This document shows positions 1 to 7,611 of a DNA stretch of 64,000 bases, piece after piece. Numbering within the stretch: position 1 is the stretch's first letter; every line of letters begins with the position of its first letter. The translations under genes and the position numbers were made by a program. Below the pieces are notes generated by a model. It was not told where the DNA came from and ran no database searches. It worked only from the letters and a program-made list of their open reading frames with translations. Source of the stretch: Clostridia bacterium (GTDB lineage Bacteria > Bacillota > Clostridia > Christensenellales > CAG-138); contig JAFSLH010000005.1 of NCBI GenBank assembly GCA_017448545.1, forward strand, positions 116,627 through 180,626. Direction: 5' to 3'.

Positions 1-1
1 A

Positions 2-64
2 GACCGCGCGGAGCGGATTCTCTACATCTACGACGGATACCTGAAAGGGGGCGAGCGCGCATGA
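2..64 (+). CDS. ABC transporter ATP-binding protein, C-terminal end only
   Basis: Only the last 20 codons are in the window, reading in frame to a TGA at 62-64. The tail (RILYIYDGYL followed by a short charged end) resembles the last beta strand of a MacB/LolD-type ATPase, where a phrase like 'RIL.I.DG.I' precedes the end. The TGA overlaps the ATG of the next gene by four bases (ATGA), so it is translationally coupled to the adaptor and permease that follow. The three genes together would make a tripartite-style exporter or a MacAB-like peptide/antibiotic efflux unit. The family call is inference from 20 residues plus context; catalytic motifs lie outside the window. Confidence 0.55.
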   Translation, partial: DRAERILYIYDGYLKGGERA

Positions 65-1833
65 AGACGTGGCTGAAGGCCCTGATGATTATCGTTGTAA
101 TCGTTGCGCTTGCCGTCGGCGGATTCTTCCTGTACCGCCACTTTGCGGGCAGCAAGCCGGTTGAAGTCCAGCCGCTTCGCTATTACATGCTGACGTGGAT
201 GCCGAATCAGTCCTATATCTACGGCAGCGTTGCGTCAGACGGTTCGCAGGTTCTGTATAAGGATTCCGACCGGACAGTTCTCGAATTCTATGTGCAGGAA
301 GGCGATACGGTCAAGGTCGGAGACCCGCTCGTTCGCTTTGACTCCACACTGGATCAGTTGAAACTGGACGAAAAGTTACTGGAGCGCGAAAAACTGTACA
401 ATACGCTGCAGGAATACTATGCGGAATACAAAAAGTGGGCTCGCACCGATTATCCGGAGCGCACGGTGCCGTCGCCTACGCCGACGCCGACTGCCACGCC
501 GCGGTCGCATGCTGCTCCTGTGTCCGGCTATCGGATGGTTCTGTCGTTCCCCGATCCGACGGGAACCGGCGCAGAAGGAGACCCGTTCCGTTATACGCTG
601 ACGACCGAAACCGAGGTTCCGGCGAGCGTCTCGGAACAGCTGCTTTCGCTTGCGCTGCAAAGCGGCAGCGCACAGTTTGCCCTGATTCAAAGCGAAACGT
701 TTCAGGTTCAGATGCGCGCTTTGCCGAACAACCAGATTTCGTTCAAAATCACGGCGGCTGATCCGAATCCGAACGCGGTGAATTTTGAAACGCCGATCTC
801 GGGCGAGGGCACCTCGGCGCAGCCGTACCGGTACAACTATGCTTCGGCAACGGACGTACCGGCGGATTTCCTGGCGGTTCTGCGGGAGCTTGCCGAAACG
901 CGCGATGCGGACGTCTGCTTTCAGCTGATCGCATCCGGTTTCGTAGCGGATGTTCGCATCAATAAGGACAGCGCTGTTTCGATCGCGATTACTATCGTAA
1001 ACGCAACACCGACGCCGACGCCGACTCCCACGCCGACGCCGACCCCGACGCCCTCAGAGACGCCGGAACCGACCGAGGAACCGTACAATCCCGGCTATTC
1101 CGGCCCGTCCAGGGCGGAGCGCGAGGAATATGCGCGTCAGACGGCGGAGCAGATTCGTTCGGCGGAGCTTTCCTATCGGCAGTTGTGCCTTGATATCACA
1201 AAGCTGCAGATGGAAGGCGCAAACGGCATTCTGTATGCGACGATCGACGGAACCGTTTCCAGAGTGCAGGACCCGTCCACGTTGCAGAACGGGGAAGCGT
1301 ATCTGGAAATCAGCGGCGGTTCGGGTCTGCATCTTGTCAGCATCATCGGCGAGATGGACCTCGAATCCTATCCGGTCGGCACGGAGCTCATCGGCTATTC
1401 GTATGAATCCGGCAGCGACGTTCCCGTGGTGATTACCGAAATCGGAACGATGCCGTATTCGACGAGCTATTCCAACGGCGGTAACCCGAACTCCTCGGCT
1501 TACCTTGTGCGGATGGACTTCACCGGCGATGTGATACCGAATGTAGGCGAGTATATTGAGTTTTCGTATCGGCCCGGCAACGAACAGAGCTATAACTATC
1601 TGTTTGAGGCCTTTATCCGGGAGATCGACGGGCAGGACTGCATCTTCCTTGTACAGGACGATAAGCTGGTCAAAACGCCTGTCACGACGGGCAAACGTGT
1701 GGATTCCTACGTGGAAATTCTGAACGTCAAGCTTGATCCGGACGCCTACATTGCATTCCCGTACGACAATAACGCCAAGGACGGCGCACCGGCGAAGATT
1801 CCGTCCGAAAGCGATACCATGATTTACTGGTAA
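61..1833 (+). CDS. MacA/HlyD-like periplasmic adaptor (membrane fusion) protein with two Pro-Thr linkers
   Basis: 590 residues. An N-terminal membrane anchor (about 7-27) is followed by a lipoyl/barrel-sandwich half (about 45-95, with VQEGDTVKVGDPLVRFD) and a helical segment. The C-terminal part (about 370-590) looks like the second barrel half and beta-barrel domains of RND/ABC adaptors. The helical hairpin region is interrupted by a Pro-Thr linker at 137-147, two copies of a roughly 75-residue domain (about 155-233 and 241-314), and a second Pro-Thr run at about 316-335. Ordinary MacA proteins are about 370-400 residues, so this one carries a large insertion. It starts at an ATG overlapping the upstream ATPase stop, with AAAGGGGG upstream. 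It likely links the ABC ATPase/permease to the cell surface. Family call is firm; substrate unknown. Confidence 0.75.
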   Translation: MKTWLKALMIIVVIVALAVGGFFLYRHFAGSKPVEVQPLRYYMLTWMPNQSYIYGSVASDGSQVLYKDSDRTVLEFYVQEGDTVKVGDPLVRFDSTLDQLKLDEKLLEREKLYNTLQEYYAEYKKWARTDYPERTVPSPTPTPTATPRSHAAPVSGYRMVLSFPDPTGTGAEGDPFRYTLTTETEVPASVSEQLLSLALQSGSAQFALIQSETFQVQMRALPNNQISFKITAADPNPNAVNFETPISGEGTSAQPYRYNYASATDVPADFLAVLRELAETRDADVCFQLIASGFVADVRINKDSAVSIAITIVNATPTPTPTPTPTPTPTPSETPEPTEEPYNPGYSGPSRAEREEYARQTAEQIRSAELSYRQLCLDITKLQMEGANGILYATIDGTVSRVQDPSTLQNGEAYLEISGGSGLHLVSIIGEMDLESYPVGTELIGYSYESGSDVPVVITEIGTMPYSTSYSNGGNPNSSAYLVRMDFTGDVIPNVGEYIEFSYRPGNEQSYNYLFEAFIREIDGQDCIFLVQDDKLVKTPVTTGKRVDSYVEILNVKLDPDAYIAFPYDNNAKDGAPAKIPSESDTMIYW

Positions 1834-1849
1834 AGGAGGCGAACGTTGT

Positions 1850-3103
1850 ATGTGGGAAAACATTCGGGAAGCATTTGACGGCATTCGTTCGCACAAACTG
1901 CGGTCGGCCCTGACGATGCTCGGCATCATCATCGGCATCGCATCCATTATCACGATCTCCTCGACGATCATGGGAACCAACGAACAGATCAAGCAAAACC
2001 TGATCGGCGCCGGGAACAACACGGTGGAAGTCGTCCTGTATCAGGGCGATTACCCGTTCGACGCGTCGTATCAGAGTCTGCCGGACTATGTTCCGATGCT
2101 CGACCGTTCGATCAAGAATGAAATCGAAGCCATTCCGGAAGTCGTCGTTTCGTCGCTTTACTACAAGCGCGACGGGTACGGCATGGTTTGGAACGGCGCC
2201 ACCGGAATGACGCAGGGCACGATCTACGGCGTTGACGATTCGTTCCTCTCGGTTTACGGTTATCAGATCCGGGCGGGGCGCGGCTTTGTCGATGAGGACT
2301 TTTCCGAGTATCGCAAGGTTGCGCTGATCGATCGAACCGCGTCGGAAACGCTGTTCCTCGGCGAAAGCCCGATCGGCAAAACGATTGAGATTTCCGGCGA
2401 GCCGTATACGGTCGTAGGCGAGTTTACGCAGTCCAATGCGTTCCGTCCGACGATTACGAGCTTGGAAGATTATTACACGTACGCCGATCAATCCGGCGGA
2501 AAGGTCCTGATTCCGGCGGAAACCTGGTCCGTTCTGTTTAAGTTCGATATGCCGTATTCGCTTGTGGCGCGGGCAACCAGCACCGACGCCATGACGCAGG
2601 CGGGGAAGTCGGTGGCCGACTTTTTGAACAGTCTGTTCCGCGCAGACAGCCCGGAAGTCAAGTATAAGAGCCAGGACCTTCTGGAGCAGGCAAAACAGCT
2701 GCAGGAGCTCTCCACGGCGACAAACCGGCAGCTGATCTGGGTTGCGGGCATTTCGCTTCTGGTCGGCGGTATCGGCGTTATGAACATCATGCTTGTTTCG
2801 GTCACCGAGCGCACGCCGGAAATCGGCCTGAAAAAAGCGCTCGGCGCGAAGCGGAGAAAGATTTCAATGCAGTTTTTGACGGAAGCCGGCGTATTGACCT
2901 GCTTCGGCGGTATCCTCGGCGTACTGGTCGGAATCGGCCTTGCGTACGTGGTATCGCGCGTGTCCGGCGTTCCGATCTTTATCAGCGGCGGAATCATCGT
3001 GCTGACGGTCGTCTTCTCGTTCGTCATCGGACTGTTCTTCGGCGCTGTCCCGGCATTCCAGGCCGCGCTGCTGAATCCGATCGACGCGCTGCGCAGAGAA
3101 TAA
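1850..3103 (+). CDS. MacB/FtsX-type ABC transporter permease
   Basis: 417 residues. An N-terminal transmembrane helix (about 17-40, RSALTMLGIIIGIASI) is followed by a large extracytoplasmic MacB_PCD-like domain (about 45-280) and a C-terminal FtsX domain with three helices (about 295-410). The hallmark cytoplasmic segment TERTPEIGLKKALGAKR lies between the second and third helices. The start is supported by GGAGG eight to nine bases upstream and by the 16-base gap after the adaptor gene. Length is normal for the family when the ATPase is a separate polypeptide, as here. Such permeases usually move peptides, lipoproteins or antibiotics out of the membrane by mechanotransmission. The ligand cannot be read from sequence. 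Confidence 0.85.
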   Translation: MWENIREAFDGIRSHKLRSALTMLGIIIGIASIITISSTIMGTNEQIKQNLIGAGNNTVEVVLYQGDYPFDASYQSLPDYVPMLDRSIKNEIEAIPEVVVSSLYYKRDGYGMVWNGATGMTQGTIYGVDDSFLSVYGYQIRAGRGFVDEDFSEYRKVALIDRTASETLFLGESPIGKTIEISGEPYTVVGEFTQSNAFRPTITSLEDYYTYADQSGGKVLIPAETWSVLFKFDMPYSLVARATSTDAMTQAGKSVADFLNSLFRADSPEVKYKSQDLLEQAKQLQELSTATNRQLIWVAGISLLVGGIGVMNIMLVSVTERTPEIGLKKALGAKRRKISMQFLTEAGVLTCFGGILGVLVGIGLAYVVSRVSGVPIFISGGIIVLTVVFSFVIGLFFGAVPAFQAALLNPIDALRRE

Positions 3104-3114
3104 AGCATACTTCA

Positions 3115-3140
3115 CAATGCGTCCCGAACGGGGCGCATTG
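3115..3140 (+). terminator. Hairpin after the ABC exporter operon
   Basis: An 11-base stem (CAATGCGTCCC pairing with GGGGCGCATTG, one G-T pair) with a GAAC loop starts 12 bases after the permease stop. No T-run follows directly; the nearest T-rich stretch is about 40 bases further on. It may be a weak terminator or an mRNA 3' stabiliser. Confidence 0.4.
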
Positions 3141-3215
3141 TGCATGTTATGAAAACGGGATTCGGTTTCGACACCCTTTTTACGTTTTTTCCACGCTTTC
3201 GTAACAATTTGGGGC

Positions 3216-3244
3216 TTCCATTTTGGAAGAATGTCGTGCATAAT
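3216..3244 (+). promoter_or_regulatory. Possible promoter for the rbgA-rnhB-yraN run
   Basis: TTCCAT, 17 bases, CATAAT. The -10 is reasonable but the -35 is poor. The same TTCCAT with a 17-base spacer precedes the lipoprotein gene at 21615, which is the only reason to list it. The rest of 3104-3326 holds the hairpin and nothing else I recognise. Confidence 0.35.
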
Positions 3245-3326
3245 AAAGGAAAGAATTCCCGAATGGGAGTTCTGCTTTGCGGTACAGCAAGTTTTCAGAG
3301 ATAACAGGAACAGGATCGGAACGGAT

Positions 3327-4193
3327 ATGAACGCTATCAATTGGTACCCGGGACATATGGCGAAAGCACGCCGCGAGCTCGTCGAAAGCCTGAAGCTGAT
3401 CGACGTCGTTGTGGAAATCGTGGACGCACGCGCGCCGCGAGCGACGCGCAATCCGGACTTCGACGATTTGTTCGCACAAAAGATGCGCGTCATTCTGCTG
3501 AACAAAAGCGATCTTGCGGACGACGCTGCAACCGACGCTTGGCTTCGGTATTACCGTTCGCAGGGTATCCTGGCAGGGAAAATCGTTTCGACTGCTTCCA
3601 ACGGAAAGGCGCAGGCCGTCCGGCTGATCGGAGAAGCGGCGTCCGAGCAGGTTGCCCGTATGAAGGAAAAGGGCGTACAAAAGACGGTGCGGGCACTCGT
3701 CGTCGGGATTCCGAACGTCGGGAAATCCACGTTCATCAATCGAATCGCCGGAGAAACGCGCGCAAAGGTCGGCGACAAACCGGGCGTAACGAAGGGGAAG
3801 CAATGGGTGAAGGTGTCCCCGTATCTGGAACTTCTGGATTCGCCGGGGCTGCTTTGGCCGAAACTCGAAGATCAGCAGGCGGCGCGCCGGCTCGCGTTTC
3901 TCGGTTCGATCAAGGACGATATTCTGGAGCAGGAAACGCTTGCTTGGGAGCTTCTGAAGGAGCTGCGCGAAATCTGCCCGGACGCTTTGACGGAACGATA
4001 TCGCAAGCTGACCCCCGAAACACCGGAGGCAGATTTACTGGACGCCGTCTGCGAAAGCCGCGGGTTCGTCCGAAAGGGCGGTATCCCGGATACCGAACGC
4101 GGCGCGCGTGTTCTGATGGATGAGTTTCGTGCGGGCAGAATCGCGCACATCACGTTCGAAACGCCTGAGCAGGCGGAGGAGGAACGCGAATGA
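3327..4193 (+). CDS. rbgA: Ribosome biogenesis GTPase RbgA (YlqF)
   Basis: 288 residues, matching the family's usual 280-290. It is a circularly permuted GTPase: the G4 motif NKSD (about 58-61) comes before the G1 P-loop GIPNVGKST and the G3 motif DSPG. The start NAINWYPGHMAKARRE is the family's conserved N terminus, so the ATG at 3327 is chosen over an in-frame ATG 96 bases upstream. RbgA acts in late assembly of the 50S subunit. The last four bases overlap the rnhB start (ATGA). The rbgA-rnhB pairing is conserved in Bacillota. Confidence 0.93.
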   Translation: MNAINWYPGHMAKARRELVESLKLIDVVVEIVDARAPRATRNPDFDDLFAQKMRVILLNKSDLADDAATDAWLRYYRSQGILAGKIVSTASNGKAQAVRLIGEAASEQVARMKEKGVQKTVRALVVGIPNVGKSTFINRIAGETRAKVGDKPGVTKGKQWVKVSPYLELLDSPGLLWPKLEDQQAARRLAFLGSIKDDILEQETLAWELLKELREICPDALTERYRKLTPETPEADLLDAVCESRGFVRKGGIPDTERGARVLMDEFRAGRIAHITFETPEQAEEERE

Positions 4194-4825
4194 CGAAGCA
4201 ACGCGAAGAAGAACGGCTGACAGAGCTCAGCAAACCCGATCGTGCATTCTGGACGCAGGACGGGATCGTTCTTGCAGGGATGGATGAAGTCGGCCGCGGA
4301 CCGCTTGCGGGACCGGTCGTCGTCGGCTGTGTCGTGATGCCGCCGGAGCCGCTGCTGCGATACGTCAACGATTCGAAAAAGGTGACCGAAAAACGGCGTG
4401 AAGCGCTGTATGAGCAGATCATGCAGGTTGCGATCGAAGCGCATACGGCTTGGGTCGATCCGGCAGTGATTGACGAAATCAACATTCTGGAAGCGACGAA
4501 ACGCGCATTTTGCGAGGCGTTTGCCAAAATGCAGACCCCGATCACCGACGTGCTGATCGACGCGCTGACCGGATTGCAGATTCCTGCCAGGCAGCATTCG
4601 CTGATTCACGGCGACGCGCTCAGCTATTCGATTGCGGCTGCGTCTATTGTAGCAAAGGTTGAGAGGGATCGGTACATGGTCGAACAGGACAAGCTTTATC
4701 CCGGATACGGGTTTGCGCGGAACAAAGGGTACGGCACAAAAGAGCACATGGACGCAATCCGAACGCTCGGTATGACGCCGATTCATCGACGGTCGTTTTT
4801 GAAAAAGCTGTATGAAAACGGTTGA
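4190..4825 (+). CDS. rnhB: Ribonuclease HII
   Basis: 211 residues. It has the type 2 RNase H core: D32 and E33 in GMDEVGRGPLAGPVV, D124 in VLIDAL and D142 in HGDAL are the probable four metal ligands, and SIAAASIVAKVERDR follows. The enzyme cuts RNA in DNA-RNA hybrids, including single ribonucleotides in DNA. It overlaps rbgA by four bases at the start and yraN by 14 at the end. A separate type 1 enzyme is encoded at 60640. Confidence 0.95.
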   Translation: MTKQREEERLTELSKPDRAFWTQDGIVLAGMDEVGRGPLAGPVVVGCVVMPPEPLLRYVNDSKKVTEKRREALYEQIMQVAIEAHTAWVDPAVIDEINILEATKRAFCEAFAKMQTPITDVLIDALTGLQIPARQHSLIHGDALSYSIAAASIVAKVERDRYMVEQDKLYPGYGFARNKGYGTKEHMDAIRTLGMTPIHRRSFLKKLYENG

Positions 4826-5162
4826 CGCAGGCAGAATCGGCGAAGAACTGGCCGAAAAAGCGCTTCGCAGAGAACGGCTGCAGGTGCTGGAACGGAATTA
4901 CCGGTTCGGACATCTCGAAGTTGACCTGATTCTGTGGGATCGTAAAACGAAAACGCTTGTATTTGCGGAAGTGAAAGCAAGAAGCGAATCCGCAATCGGC
5001 TTTCCGCGGGAATCGGTCACGCCGCAAAAGCAGCGATATTTGAAACAGGCGGCAAAAGCGTACTGCGCGCTGAACGGATATACGGATACGGCGTGCCGGT
5101 TTGACGTCATAGAGGTTTGGCTGGAAAGCAAGCGCGTCGATCATATTGAAAATGCGTTTTAG
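4812..5162 (+). CDS. yraN: YraN family (UPF0102) endonuclease-like protein
   Basis: 116 residues, normal for the family. It shows the expected pattern: a GEELAEKAL helix near the N terminus, NYRFGHLEVDLI, then VFAEVKAR. The last two hold the D and E-x-K residues of the PD-(D/E)xK nuclease fold. Its function is not established. It commonly sits between rnhB and a ComM/dprA block in bacteria, as here. The start overlaps rnhB by 14 bases, so the two are probably translationally coupled. Confidence 0.88.
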   Translation: MKTVDAGRIGEELAEKALRRERLQVLERNYRFGHLEVDLILWDRKTKTLVFAEVKARSESAIGFPRESVTPQKQRYLKQAAKAYCALNGYTDTACRFDVIEVWLESKRVDHIENAF

Positions 5163-5199
5163 AGCGGCTTGCGTCGGATGGTATTTGGAGGATAGGAAC

Positions 5200-7611
5200 T
5201 TGATCAAACGTAGGTGCGCAGTCTTATTAGCCCTGCTTCTGCTTCTGGGCGCGGTAATCGGCTGCGGAGCTTCCGAAGGAACGACAGAAGAAGTATTCGA
5301 CTTTTTCGAGCAATCGAGCGACGGTTTGCCGCTCGGTTGGTCGATTGTTTCCTACGAAAACGCGTATTCGGTTTCCTGTGACAACGGAATCGTAACGCTT
5401 TCGACCGAGGTCGCGGACGACGTCCGGCTTGTGCATACCGTCCCTGTCGCGGGCGGGAAAAAATACGTGTTCGAAGCCGATGTTGCCGTCAACGCCGTAC
5501 AGGGCGGGCAGGGTGCTACGCTGTCCGTCGACAATTACAGTATCGACGGAAGCTACATCTACTCGGAAGGCGTTTACGGTACCAAGGACTGGACGCACGT
5601 CGTTCTGGCGTTTGTGACCGATCAGTCCCAGGATTCCGTACAGCTTGCGCTTCGCCTCGGCGGGTATTCGAGCCAGACGAGCGGAACGGTGCGGTTCCGG
5701 AACGTTTCGATCAGCGCTTCGGAGAATGCCGGCGTTTCGTTTCAGCGGCTCAGCGTTGCCGACAACAGCTCGTCTTCCGGCAGCGATAAAACCAACGAAC
5801 AGTATGAAGCATACTTTTCTCTGATTCTCTGGGAAGCTGTCTTTGCCGCGGCGTTCCTTGTCTACGGAATCTATCTGCATCGCGACAAGATCCGTTCGCT
5901 GACGATTTCGCCGACCGGAAAATGGGTTTATTTTGCCGTTCTGGCCGCTGTCGGACTGGTGCTGCGTATTTCGCTGTGCAGTCGGCTGAAAGGCCATGCG
6001 ACCGATATGAACTGCTGGATTGCCTGGGGCAATCAGGTTGCCGACGGAAAGCTTTCCACGTTCTATGACGGAACCTGGTACGATTATCCGCCGGGATACA
6101 TGCTGATTCTCGGCGTACAGACGCTTTTGATGCGCCTGTTCCGTATCGCCGATTGGGGCAGCGAAACACTGCGGCTGTTCTGCTATATGCTGCCGCCGTT
6201 CCTGTGCGATATCGGCTGCGGCGTACTCGTCATGCGATTCGCAAAGGAACAGAAGCAGCCGGGAGCGGTCGGTCTGTTGCTTGCCGGTCTTGTTGTGCTG
6301 AACCCCGCAATGCTGTATCTCTCCGGCGCATGGGGACAGATCGATTCGATCCTGACGTTCTTCCTGCTGCTCTCGTTCGAAGCGCTGCGGAAGGAACGCC
6401 GGATTCTGTGCGGCGTCTGGTACGCGATCGCGATTCTGATCAAATGGCAGGCGTTGATTTACGGGCCCGTGATTGCGCTTGTGTACCTTGCGACAATCGT
6501 AACGGAGAAAGACAAGACGTTCCGCAAGAAGCAGATTCTGCATACGGTTCTCGCGGTATTGATTGCGCTCGCGATCGTATTCGTCGTTTCGCTGCCGTTC
6601 AAGGGGAATATGTCCGTATTTTGGATCGTCGAGCGATTCCTCAAGGCGTCTTCCGGTTATGATTACGCAACAATCGAAGGGTACAACTTCTTTGCGCTGC
6701 TCGGCGCGAACTGGCACAGAGCAACGCTGGATGTGTTCGGCGGCGCGGGGTGGGTCGAAGCGCTGATGCAGTCGCTGACGGCGCTCGGCAAGCTGCTGGT
6801 TCCGATCATGTTCTGCACGCTCGGCGCGGCTGCATGGAACGAATTGCGGGAGCGGCAGGGTCACGCTGCGCTGGTTTCGCTGGCGTTTCTGCTGGCGTCG
6901 ACGATTGTGATCAACCTGTTCCTCGTCTATTTCCCGAATGCGGAATCCATCGGCTGGATGCTGTATAACGTAGTTGCGGTGATCGCATTCCTCGGATGGG
7001 GATTGCAGCTTGCGGAGAAAAGCTCTTTCAGCGCTTTCTTTTCCGAGAATGAAACGGCGCGATTCGGTCTCGCCGTGTCGGCGCTCGCCGGAACTGTTAT
7101 TCTGTTCCTGTTCAGTCTCCGAACGGTTCTCAGCTGGTTCGGCGTTACGCTTTCCTACACAGTCTTCGGCACGATCATGATTGCGCTCGCGTTTGGTGCC
7201 GTGGTTTGGATCCTGCTGCGGTATCGGAAAGCGGATCTGCTGCACACGCAAACGCCGGAACTACTCTATCTTTGCGCGGGCTGCTTCATGACGTGGGTCT
7301 TTACGTTCGGTCACTATATGCATGAACGGTACGTGATCCCGGTTCTCGTGCTGCTGCTGTTCGTCTATGCCGTTACCGAGGATCGCAGGATTCTGCTGGC
7401 GGCGGTGCTGCTGACAGTTTCGACATTCCTGAACGAAATGGTCGCGATGTACGTCGTTTCGGAAGGTGCGATCGACGTCATCCGCGGCGGCGAACGGCAT
7501 AATCAGATTCTGGAATGGTGTTCGGCGCTCGAGGTATCGGCTGCGCTGTACCTGACGGTTGCTGTGGCTATGCGGCTTCGGACGCTGACGAAAGGAGGGG
7601 AAGTCAAATGA
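5200..7611 (+). CDS. GT-C type polytopic glycosyltransferase with N-terminal carbohydrate-binding-like domain
   Basis: 803 residues if it starts at the TTG at 5200, which has GGAGG eight bases upstream; an in-frame ATG at 5146 would overlap yraN and has no such site. The N terminus is a signal sequence with a possible lipobox (VIGC, C22). Residues about 30-190 look like a CBM4/9-type beta-sandwich. About ten transmembrane helices follow. The first loop after them holds TDMNCW (D269) and YDYPPGY, typical of polyprenyl-phosphate-sugar-dependent GT-C enzymes. It overlaps the PMT gene by four bases and is the first of three glycosylation genes. Donor and acceptor are unknown. A lipoprotein anchor on a polytopic protein would be odd, so the signal may simply be an anchor helix. 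Confidence 0.72.
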   Translation: MIKRRCAVLLALLLLLGAVIGCGASEGTTEEVFDFFEQSSDGLPLGWSIVSYENAYSVSCDNGIVTLSTEVADDVRLVHTVPVAGGKKYVFEADVAVNAVQGGQGATLSVDNYSIDGSYIYSEGVYGTKDWTHVVLAFVTDQSQDSVQLALRLGGYSSQTSGTVRFRNVSISASENAGVSFQRLSVADNSSSSGSDKTNEQYEAYFSLILWEAVFAAAFLVYGIYLHRDKIRSLTISPTGKWVYFAVLAAVGLVLRISLCSRLKGHATDMNCWIAWGNQVADGKLSTFYDGTWYDYPPGYMLILGVQTLLMRLFRIADWGSETLRLFCYMLPPFLCDIGCGVLVMRFAKEQKQPGAVGLLLAGLVVLNPAMLYLSGAWGQIDSILTFFLLLSFEALRKERRILCGVWYAIAILIKWQALIYGPVIALVYLATIVTEKDKTFRKKQILHTVLAVLIALAIVFVVSLPFKGNMSVFWIVERFLKASSGYDYATIEGYNFFALLGANWHRATLDVFGGAGWVEALMQSLTALGKLLVPIMFCTLGAAAWNELRERQGHAALVSLAFLLASTIVINLFLVYFPNAESIGWMLYNVVAVIAFLGWGLQLAEKSSFSAFFSENETARFGLAVSALAGTVILFLFSLRTVLSWFGVTLSYTVFGTIMIALAFGAVVWILLRYRKADLLHTQTPELLYLCAGCFMTWVFTFGHYMHERYVIPVLVLLLFVYAVTEDRRILLAAVLLTVSTFLNEMVAMYVVSEGAIDVIRGGERHNQILEWCSALEVSAALYLTVAVAMRLRTLTKGGEVK

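Noticed and set aside
1003..1065. Short CCGACG-type repeats that might be a CRISPR-like or VNTR locus
   Set aside because: They are six-base coding repeats for Thr-Pro within an intact gene, with no spacers. Length variation between strains is possible but cannot be judged here.
5227..7251. A 674-codon open frame on minus opposite the GT-C gene, and a similar 657-codon one opposite topA
   Set aside because: Same shadow effect; the plus-strand genes have RBSs, membrane pattern or catalytic motifs and the minus frames have none.
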